Assembly (NCBI RefSeq): GCF_016632365.1
Contig: NZ_JAEPBH010000031.1
Coordinates: 13,721-55,919, forward strand
DNA: 42,199 nt
DNA from: Tenebrionibacter intestinalis
GTDB lineage: Bacteria > Pseudomonadota > Gammaproteobacteria > Enterobacterales > Enterobacteriaceae
Direction: 5' to 3'
This document shows positions 17,310-25,934 of this stretch, in pieces. The notes under the pieces are model-generated. The model was not told where the DNA came from and ran no database searches. It worked only from the letters and a program-made list of their open reading frames with translations. Position 1 is the first letter of the stretch. The number at the start of each line of letters is the position of its first letter. The translations under genes were made by a program, and so were the position numbers.

Positions 17310-19258
17310 TTCGCATCCTCGCTATAAAACAGCGCAATCGCGCTGCGCACTTCATTAAAACTCTGCACAGCATCCAGCGCCGGTAAATCAAGCCGGGCAC
17401 GCTCCGCATTGCGCCACAGCGCAGGCTGACTATCGTCTTTGTCGTCGCGATGAAATTGCTGGTACTTACCGGAAGAGGCGCGATCGTAGTGCAGTTGATC
17501 GCGAATAATAGTTGGGCGAATAAACAGCATCAGATTGCGTTTCTCGCGGGATTTGCTTTTATAGCGAAACAGATTGCCAAGTAACGGAATATCGCCCAGT
17601 AGCGGCACCTTACTGGCGCTTTCACGGCTGCTATGATCCAGAAGGCCGCCTACTACTACAGTGGCGCCGCTGGTGACCAGCACGGCGTTGTTCACCGTGC
17701 GGGTATTAAATGTTACGCCAAGTTCGCTTGCGCGGCTGTTGTCCGCCACGCTGGAGACCTCCTGTTCAATCTCCAGCAGCACCGAATCGCCATCGTTAAT
17801 CTGCGGCTTTACTTTAAGCTTAATGCCGACGGTTTTTCGCTCAACGGTGTTGAAGATATTATCACCTGAGGTGGTCTGCGACCCCGTAAGCACCGGCACT
17901 TCCTGGCCTACGTTAAACGACGCTTCTTTATTATCGAGCGTAACGATACTGGGCGTGGCAAGAATATTGTTTTTACTGTCGCTGGATAACGCCGTTAACA
18001 GCATGGCCCAGTTCCCGGAATAAAACCCGGCGGCGATACCGTTAAACGCGGCCATAGCGCTGGCAAGGCTTGAGGGAACCTCACCGTTTCGTTGATAGCT
18101 GTCCATACCCGCCATCACACGGGTAATGGGCAAGCCGGAACCGGTAAACTGGATAGCCCCCACGCTTTTTTGCGCCCACTGAATGCCAAGGCTCAGGCCG
18201 TCTGCGTTCTGTACTTCAGCGATTATGGCCTCAACCAGCACCTGCGGGCGGCGGATATCAAGCCGGGCAATCACATTTTCCAGCTCGTTCATAACGCCAG
18301 GCACGGCGTTTACAATCAGCGAATTCGTTTGCGGATCGGCTTTGATTATCGTATCGCGCGTCAGCGCCACGCTACTTTTTGCCTGTTGCGGATCGGCATT
18401 GAGGCTGCCGCTAACGCCTGCCAGCACATCCACCAGCTTTTCCGCGTTCGCGTATTTCAAATACACTACCCGGGTATTACCGCGGCTGACCTGGGGTTTG
18501 TCGAGTTGGCGCACCATTGCCGCTAACCGGGCGCGGGCGCTGGCGTCACCGCTTATCATTACCGCGTTAGTGCGCTCATCGGCGACAATACGCCCCGGCG
18601 GCGCTGCGTTTTTACCGGTATCCTGCACCATTTGCGTGACCAGCCGCACCACTTCCGCCGCCGAAGCATGCTGCAACGTAAGCGTCTGCACAGACTGACT
18701 TCCGGCGCTGTCCACGCGTTTAATAATCTGCATCAGGCGGTTAATCACCGCCGCACGCCCGGTAAGCAGCAAGACATTAGAGGGATCGTAATGCACGACG
18801 TTGCCGACGCCCGCATTGTCGTTAAGCTGGCGCAGTAGCGGCGCAAGTTCGCGCGCGGTTACGTTATGCAGCGGCGCAACGCGCGTAATCACTTCATCGC
18901 CTCGCGCGCTGGCGGCATCGTCCACTACCGGTACTGACGACATTTTAGCGTCTTTAGCCTTTATTACTTTCAGCACGCCGTTATCCATCGGCACTACGGC
19001 AAATCCATAGACATCGAGTACGCTTAAAAAGAACTGGTAATACTGTTGTTCGTTAAGCATATCGTAGCTACGCACAGTGATCGTGCCGCGCACGCCGGGA
19101 TCGATAATCACCGTTTTATTAAGATTGCCGCTAACGGTGTTAATGAATTCGTTGACATCCACGCCCTTAAAGCTGGCAGAAAATTCTGCGCCATCCCCAT
19201 ACGGCGAAAACCCAAGGCTGGCGACAAGCGCCAGCAAACAACCACACAACCGCCTCAT
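17306..19258 (-). CDS. gspD: Type II secretion secretin GspD
   Basis: Outer-membrane secretin forming the multimeric exit channel. It has 650 residues with a Sec signal peptide (about 1-24) and then the periplasmic N0 domain ([29 protein letters not shown]). N1-N3 repeats follow (for example [31 protein letters not shown] and [21 protein letters not shown]). The secretin core contains [21 protein letters not shown] and the [14 protein letters not shown] signature. The last 60 residues form a hydrophilic helical tail ([29 protein letters not shown]) that resembles the S-domain bound by PulS/OutS pilotins, consistent with gspS at the far end of the locus. It overlaps gspC by four bases. Confidence 0.98.
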   Translation of the reverse strand: MRRLCGCLLALVASLGFSPYGDGAEFSASFKGVDVNEFINTVSGNLNKTVIIDPGVRGTITVRSYDMLNEQQYYQFFLSVLDVYGFAVVPMDNGVLKVIKAKDAKMSSVPVVDDAASARGDEVITRVAPLHNVTARELAPLLRQLNDNAGVGNVVHYDPSNVLLLTGRAAVINRLMQIIKRVDSAGSQSVQTLTLQHASAAEVVRLVTQMVQDTGKNAAPPGRIVADERTNAVMISGDASARARLAAMVRQLDKPQVSRGNTRVVYLKYANAEKLVDVLAGVSGSLNADPQQAKSSVALTRDTIIKADPQTNSLIVNAVPGVMNELENVIARLDIRRPQVLVEAIIAEVQNADGLSLGIQWAQKSVGAIQFTGSGLPITRVMAGMDSYQRNGEVPSSLASAMAAFNGIAAGFYSGNWAMLLTALSSDSKNNILATPSIVTLDNKEASFNVGQEVPVLTGSQTTSGDNIFNTVERKTVGIKLKVKPQINDGDSVLLEIEQEVSSVADNSRASELGVTFNTRTVNNAVLVTSGATVVVGGLLDHSSRESASKVPLLGDIPLLGNLFRYKSKSREKRNLMLFIRPTIIRDQLHYDRASSGKYQQFHRDDKDDSQPALWRNAERARLDLPALDAVQSFNEVRSAIALFYSEDAK

Positions 19259-20043
19259 AATGCTTTCTCATCCAGTGAGACTGAAATATCGTGCCGCTGG
19301 CCGTCCCGCTCAACGGTAACGGTTAGTGCGCGTAACTGCGCAAGCTGCTGCAGAACTCGTCGCGCCTGCTGGTCATCTGTGAGATCGATCCCATTAATCG
19401 CCACAGCCAGATCGTCTGGCTCAAACCCCAGCGATTTAAACAATTCCGGCTTGCGCCCGGGATTGATGCGATAGCCGCGCATTGCGTCTTTTTCGCGTAC
19501 CGGCGCCACGCTCAGGAAATCAGCGATATCCTGTGGACGCTGCGTTAGCTGCTCGCGCACCTCGCGCGCCACTCGGGCATCTGCTGAAGCAAGCGTTGCC
19601 TGGCGCGGCCAGCCCAGGCGCTTAGGGCCGCCAGGCTCATCGAGAATCACATGCCGCGCATTAATACTTCGCACCCGCACGCCCTTCACCGGCAGCGTAT
19701 CGCCTTCACGGTAACTGGCCTGCCTGCCCTGGTAACGCAACACCGCCAGTCGCCGGCGGGCGTCATCGCTGGCAATAAGCCCGGTCAGCGTCAGCGGCAG
19801 CGCCGTATCTGGCAGCCCGGCGGCTGCGGGCGCATCATCTTGCGCGCCTGCCCCGAACAGCCCGCGCGCAAAGCGCGGCGGCAAGGAACGTTGATTTGAA
19901 ACGAAAGAGGAGTGCGTAAACCTAAAAGGCGAAACCGGCGCCGCCAGTTGCCAGGTAATAAGCGCAAGCAAACCTGCGGCCAGCGTAGTAAACCCCCAAA
20001 ATATTATGCGCGCTATCAGCGCGACAAAAACAGCCTGCTTCAT
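19255..20043 (-). CDS. gspC: Type II secretion protein GspC
   Basis: GspC links the inner-membrane platform to the secretin through its periplasmic HR domain. The 262-residue protein has an N-terminal membrane segment (about residues 8-32, VALIARIIFWGFTTLAAGLLALITW). The HR domain (LPLTLTGLIASDDARRRLAVLRY...YREGDTLPVKGVRVRSINARHVIL) comes next. A C-terminal PDZ-like domain (YRINPGRKPELFKSLGFEPDDLAVAINGIDLTDDQQARRVLQQL) follows, typical of systems that use PDZ-type GspC for substrate selection. It is the first gene of the 14-gene minus-strand operon, so the operon promoter should lie between 20044 and 20437. Confidence 0.96.
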   Translation of the reverse strand: MKQAVFVALIARIIFWGFTTLAAGLLALITWQLAAPVSPFRFTHSSFVSNQRSLPPRFARGLFGAGAQDDAPAAAGLPDTALPLTLTGLIASDDARRRLAVLRYQGRQASYREGDTLPVKGVRVRSINARHVILDEPGGPKRLGWPRQATLASADARVAREVREQLTQRPQDIADFLSVAPVREKDAMRGYRINPGRKPELFKSLGFEPDDLAVAINGIDLTDDQQARRVLQQLAQLRALTVTVERDGQRHDISVSLDEKAL

Positions 20044-20067
20044 TATTTTTATTTTGCCACTAAATAA

Positions 20068-20090
20068 TATTATTTCTGTTTGAAATAATA
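20068..20090. promoter_or_regulatory. Inverted repeat upstream of gspC (candidate operator)
   Basis: TATTATTTC (20068-20076) pairs exactly with GAAATAATA (20082-20090) around TGTTT. It lies 25 bp upstream of the gspC start codon, a position suited to a repressor site or leader hairpin. The regulator is unknown. Confidence 0.45.
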
Positions 20091-20245
20091 ACTATACGTT
20101 TATTTCTCAGACCAAAACCAACTGGAAACATCTTCCCTCCCACGCGCCAGTAATTAACAAAAACTTTATCAAACAAAAAATAATTTATAATTAGCCTCTA
20201 TCTTTACGACATATCATTTATAAACATATACTAATAATTCATTTG

Positions 20246-20265
20246 TTTGTGAATAAAGTCACAAA
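20246..20265. promoter_or_regulatory. CRP-binding site
   Basis: The sequence TTTGTGAATAAAGTCACAAA has perfect TGTGA-N6-TCACA symmetry extended by TT/AA on both sides, the CRP consensus. Centred at about 20255.5, it lies 182 bp from the GH3 gene start and 212 bp from the gspC start. A TTAAAT-like hexamer at about 20288-20293 would give class II spacing toward the GH3 gene. Confidence 0.8.
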
Positions 20266-20437
20266 TTAAAATCCGATTATTTCAAGCTTAAATAAAACAT
20301 GGCACAATCTGAAAAATCATAAAAAATGGCTGCCATAAACGAGGAAGGCTTTTGTATTGTTTTATTCTTTAGAATAAATCAGTTCATCTTCACTTTTGCC
20401 TTTCTCTTATCTCCCCTCTGGAAATGGAGTTATCAGC

Positions 20438-22480
20438 ATGTTATTAAAAAGGAAGAGATTTCTTTTATTCAGCAGCCTATTAGCTGTTGGCCTGACCGGT
20501 TGTGATAACGATCACCATTATGACTCAACCCCGGATAAGGATAAACAACCTGAGCTGAATGCCAGGAATATTAAATTACTGACTATTAATGGCTTGCAGT
20601 TTAAAGACTTAAATAAAAACGGCAAGCTGGATAAATATGAAGACTGGCGGCGGGACAGCGAAACCCGTACCCGCGATTTAGTCAGTAAAATGACGGTGGA
20701 AGAAAAAGCGGGCGCCATGATGCACGGCACTATCACGCTCGACGAGAACGGACGCGTGGATTTCCCCGCCACCGATAAAGAAATCAGAGAAACGCAGGTT
20801 AATACTTTTATTACCCGTATGGCGGGTGACCCAAACTTTATTTCCGCAGACAATAACAGGATTCAGGAAATAGCAGAAAATACCCGCCTGGGTATTCCTG
20901 TGACTATCAGTACCGATCCACGTAATCATTTTGTTAACGACCCTAACGCCACAAGCGTAGCAGCGGGCAGTTTTTCCCAGTGGCCGGAAACGCTGGGTTT
21001 TGCCGCCATTAATGATGCCGAACTGGTGAAAACTTTCGCCGATAACGCGCGCCAGGAATACCGGGCTGTGGGAATACACATGGCGTTATCTCCCCAGGCC
21101 GACCTTGCTACCGAGCCGCGCTGGGGGCGCATTAACGGTACATTCGGGGAAAACAATCAAATTGCCAAACGCCTCACACAGGCCTATATCGAAGGCTTCC
21201 AGAACGGCAGCAACGGCCTTAACGCCGACAGCGTCATTACTGTGGTGAAACACTTTGCCGGCGGCGGACCGCAGCGCGATGGGCTAGACCCACACAATAT
21301 TTACGGTAAAGAGCAGGACTATCCGGGCGATAACCTGGAATATCATCTGGTGCCGTTCGAAGGCGCATTTGCCGCCAACGTCGCCTCCGTAATGCCCTAT
21401 TACGGCCAGCCTGTCGGCCTGTGGTACAACGGCGAACTGATCGAGGAAGTGGGCTTTGGTTATAATAAACAGGTCCTCACCGATATTCTGCGTGGCCGCT
21501 TCGGCTTTAAGGGCGTCATCCTTAGCGACTGGGGTATTCTGGAAAGCTGTGAAGGGAAGTGCGCCTCCGGCATCAGCGATGCGGACATTGCCGCAGGCGT
21601 CTCGCCGTGGAGCGCCGGTATCGGGATGTCCTGGGGCGTGGAAAACCTGACCCGCCAGGAGCGCGTGGTGAAGGCCGTTGAAGCGGGCATCGATCAGTTC
21701 GGCGGTACAACCAATTCCAGCGATCTAATTGCCGCTATTAATGAAAAACAGCTCTCCACTGAAGCCATTGACGCTGCTGTGAGCCGCATTATGCTGCAGA
21801 AATTCAAGCTGGGGTTGTTTGAAAAACCGTTTGTGGATGAAACCAAAGCCGCGCAGATGGTTGGCAACCCAACGTTCCAGGCCCGGGCCGATGAAGCCCA
21901 GCGCCGCTCGCAGGTGCTTTTAAAAAACGACAATAACATGCTGCCGCTGGATGTGTCCGGCAAAAAAGTATTCCTGCATAATATGAACGCAACCGTCGCC
22001 GCACGCTATGGCCTGGAAGTCGTCGATACGCCACAGCAGGCCGAACTCGCCATTTTGCGCGTAGACACGCCGCACCAGAACGATCCGCACTATCCGTTTG
22101 GTTCGGTAGACTTCGGCCAACTCGGCTTTGAAGACGCCGATACCGTAGAGCTTGATAAAAAAGCAGGCAATTATAGCGGCAGCGACGACTATGCTTTGAT
22201 AAAGCAGATTGAAGCGCTCAATATTCCCGTCGTACTGTCTGTTTACCTCAACCGTCCGGCGATCCTGACCAACGTAAAAGATCGCGTAAACGTATTGATG
22301 GCGAACTTCGGCGCTTCCGATGAAGCGGTGCTGGATGTCATCACCGGCAAAAGCAAGGCTGAAGGCACGCTGCCGTTCGAACTCCCGTCAAGCTGGCAGG
22401 AAGTGCTGGATCAAAAGCCTGACGTAGCGCACGATACCGCCAATCCGCTGTATGAAATGGGCGCGGGGATTAAACTTTAA
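20438..22480 (+). CDS. Lipoprotein glycoside hydrolase family 3 (beta-glucosidase-like), probable T2SS substrate
   Basis: GH3 enzymes release terminal beta-linked sugars by a retaining mechanism; the exact substrate cannot be read here. The 680-residue product begins with a lipoprotein signal ending LTGC (Cys22), followed by Asp-Asn, the Lol-avoidance (inner-membrane retention) signal. An EF-hand-like loop DLNKNGKLDKYE (57-68) follows. Catalytic-domain landmarks are PRWGRINGTFGE, KHFAGGG (Lys271) and FGFKGVILSDW with the likely nucleophile Asp364. The second domain runs from RRSQVLLKND to the C-terminus. The ATG at 20438 has GGAG 8 bp upstream; an ATG at 20396 would give an unnatural leader. 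It is divergent from gspC, the arrangement of pulA/pulC in Klebsiella. I do not call it bglX: the lipoprotein anchor and divergence argue for a separate subfamily. Confidence 0.9.
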   Translation: MLLKRKRFLLFSSLLAVGLTGCDNDHHYDSTPDKDKQPELNARNIKLLTINGLQFKDLNKNGKLDKYEDWRRDSETRTRDLVSKMTVEEKAGAMMHGTITLDENGRVDFPATDKEIRETQVNTFITRMAGDPNFISADNNRIQEIAENTRLGIPVTISTDPRNHFVNDPNATSVAAGSFSQWPETLGFAAINDAELVKTFADNARQEYRAVGIHMALSPQADLATEPRWGRINGTFGENNQIAKRLTQAYIEGFQNGSNGLNADSVITVVKHFAGGGPQRDGLDPHNIYGKEQDYPGDNLEYHLVPFEGAFAANVASVMPYYGQPVGLWYNGELIEEVGFGYNKQVLTDILRGRFGFKGVILSDWGILESCEGKCASGISDADIAAGVSPWSAGIGMSWGVENLTRQERVVKAVEAGIDQFGGTTNSSDLIAAINEKQLSTEAIDAAVSRIMLQKFKLGLFEKPFVDETKAAQMVGNPTFQARADEAQRRSQVLLKNDNNMLPLDVSGKKVFLHNMNATVAARYGLEVVDTPQQAELAILRVDTPHQNDPHYPFGSVDFGQLGFEDADTVELDKKAGNYSGSDDYALIKQIEALNIPVVLSVYLNRPAILTNVKDRVNVLMANFGASDEAVLDVITGKSKAEGTLPFELPSSWQEVLDQKPDVAHDTANPLYEMGAGIKL

Positions 22481-22523
22481 TATTTTGCAATGTAAACACT
22501 GGTGAAACCCGGTTATCAGTTTA

Positions 22524-22565
22524 GCCATAAAGCGGGAAAAAACGTCTTTTTGCCCGCTTTATGGC
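22524..22565 (+). terminator. Strong bidirectional terminator hairpin after the GH3 gene
   Basis: GCCATAAAGCGGG (22524-22536) pairs perfectly with CCCGCTTTATGGC (22553-22565). The stem continues inward as A5/T5 around a short loop with one bulged G. It begins 43 bp after the GH3 stop codon. The inner A/T run design matches other hairpins in this window. Confidence 0.7.
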
Positions 22566-22628
22566 GAACAACCGAAAATCCATGCTTTGTTTTTTCTGCC
22601 CTGACCGGCGCGTGCCGACAACCTTAAC

Positions 22629-22647
22629 GCCCCGGATGAACCGGGGC
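22629..22647. repeat. GC-rich hairpin
   Basis: GCCCCGG/CCGGGGC with loop ATGAA, in the convergent gap between the GH3 gene and envZ. No T-run follows. It is one of at least three different hairpins stacked here before the repeat copies. Confidence 0.5.
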
Positions 22648-22673
22648 ATCAAGCCTGAACGTTGCCATTGTGG

Positions 22674-22694
22674 AGCGCCGCCATTAGCGGCGCT
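22674..22694. repeat. GC-rich hairpin abutting repeat copy C1
   Basis: AGCGCCGC/GCGGCGCT with loop CATTA, eight perfect pairs. It ends exactly one base before the GAGACTGCTGAC start of repeat copy C1, so it may be a further module of the composite element. Confidence 0.5.
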
Positions 22695-22814
22695 GAGACT
22701 GCTGACAAACCCCGTCCTGTCGTAGGCAGGATGGATGAAACACAATAAAAAATAGGGGAAATCAATGCATTGATTTTCGCCTGCTTACTACAAAGAAGGA
22801 AAAACTCCGTTTTT
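22695..22814 (+). repeat. Intergenic palindromic repeat, copy C1 (3'-truncated)
   Basis: It starts GAGACTGCTGACAAACCCCG and contains the CCTGTCGTAGGCAGG stem, ATGAAACACAATAAAAAATA, the perfect AAATCAATGCATTGATTT palindrome and the left arm of the AAGAAGGAAAAA hairpin. It breaks off after CTCCGTTTTT, where copy C2 begins without any spacer. The last 25 or so bases of the consensus are therefore missing. Confidence 0.8.
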
Positions 22815-22955
22815 GAGACTGCTGACAAACCATTCTGTCGCAGGCAGGATGGATGAAACACAATAAAAAATACGGAAAATCAATGCATTGATTTTCGCCT
22901 GCTTACTACAAAGAAGGAAAAACTCCGTTTTTTCCTTCTTTGCCAACAATCTTAA
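22815..22955 (+). repeat. Intergenic palindromic repeat, copy C2 (full length)
   Basis: A 141-bp full copy directly joined to C1, ending TTTGCCAACAATCTTAAG 17 bp before the envZ stop codon. Internal order: CATTCTGTCGCAGGCAGGATG stem, A-rich linker, AAAATCAATGCATTGATTTT palindrome, then GCCTGCTTACTACAAAG and the AAAGAAGGAAAAA/TTTTTTCCTTCTTT hairpin. It lies between two convergent genes and could end transcripts from either side. Confidence 0.85.
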
Positions 22956-22972
22956 GCGCCGCCACGAGCCGC

Positions 22973-25032
<2,060 letters not shown>

Positions 25033-25281
25033 TGTTATACTCCCAAAGGTTCAGTCTATCGGGCTGCGCCGTGCTCTCTATCGGGCAGGAAACAGCTCGC
25101 CTTATTCTAAAAAAGCCCCCGCTCGCCACCAGTGAAATCTGGTATAAATTCCAGACAAAATTGTTACAAAGCATATTTAACAGCAGCTTAACTGCTCAAT
25201 CCATCACATATTCACTGTTAACGGTTAAAAGCGCGGCTAACCACATCTCCGCCTGCCAGCCCCCCGGCACGGCCACAACGA

Positions 25282-25779
25282 TTACGCCGTCTCGCCCTTC
25301 TCTTTTTCATAAGTAATCGCGTTAATAAACCACACTCTCTCGCCCTGCGGCGTCGGCACGACGCATTCTTCATCAACCTGCTTTTTCAGCAGCGCTCGCG
25401 CCATTGGCGAATCAATGGAGATATAATCTTTATTATCGCCGTAAATCTCCTGCGGACCGACAATACGAAATTTTTTTACCTCGCCCGCTTCGTTTTCAAT
25501 TTCCACCCATGCGCCGAAAAATACGCGCCCGTCCTGCTGCGGCGAATAATCGACAATTTTTAGCGCCGGTAAGAGCTTGCGTAAAAAACGCACCCGCCTG
25601 TCTATCTGGCGCAGCAGGCGCTTATTGTAGGTATAGTCGGCATTTTCGGAACGATCGCCAAGGCTTGCCGCCCACGACACAATTTTCGTTATCGCCGGAC
25701 GTTTTTCCTTCCAGAGATAGTCGTGTTCCTGTTTGAGTTTATTGTATCCCTCACGGGTAATCAGTCTGGTGCCTGTCAT
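25282..25779 (-). CDS. greB: Transcription elongation factor GreB
   Basis: Binds backtracked RNA polymerase and stimulates cleavage of the extruded RNA 3' end. The 165-residue protein has the N-terminal coiled coil with the catalytic acidic tip SLGDRSENADYTYNK (Asp and Glu conserved) and the C-terminal FKBP-like domain (VDYSPQQDGRVFFGAWVEIENEAGE, YISIDSPMARALLKKQV). It is less similar to E. coli GreB than the neighbouring genes are to their orthologues, with a longer charged tail TYEKEKGETA. It is on the minus strand, parallel to ompR. In E. coli greB is on the other strand, divergent from ompR and in line with yhgF, so the gene appears inverted or replaced here. Confidence 0.93.
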   Translation of the reverse strand: MTGTRLITREGYNKLKQEHDYLWKEKRPAITKIVSWAASLGDRSENADYTYNKRLLRQIDRRVRFLRKLLPALKIVDYSPQQDGRVFFGAWVEIENEAGEVKKFRIVGPQEIYGDNKDYISIDSPMARALLKKQVDEECVVPTPQGERVWFINAITYEKEKGETA

Positions 25780-25934
25780 ATTGCGCGCTTTCTTCTAAAA
25801 AGTGTCTAAAGATACCAGCGCCGAAGCTGGAAGTATCCGATTCGCCGCGTCACGGGGACGACGGCTGGCAATTTTGCACGCCAGTCCGTATAACTGTCCC
25901 CCTGAATTTTTGACTCACAGGACGACACTCCGCC

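Larger units (their letters stand above)
20044..20437. promoter_or_regulatory. AT-rich divergent promoter region between gspC and the GH3 lipoprotein gene
   Basis: About 390 bp, strikingly AT-rich compared with the flanking genes, holding the promoters of both transcription units. It contains a perfect CRP-type palindrome at 20246-20265 and a 9-bp inverted repeat at 20068-20090 close to gspC. Composition suggests it may also attract H-NS (inference). I found no convincing MalT box, unlike the promoter region of the Klebsiella pullulanase T2SS. Confidence 0.7.

Noticed and set aside
20101-20437. MalT box in the gsp/GH3 promoter region (by analogy with pul)
   Set aside because: Only a partial GGGGAGATAA match near 20410 was seen, inside the leader of the GH3 gene; it lacks the GGAKGA core.
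20438-22480. Naming the GH3 gene bglX
   Set aside because: BglX is a periplasmic enzyme with a cleaved signal peptide. This protein is a lipoprotein with an Asp+2 signal, a different N-terminal region and a different neighbourhood.
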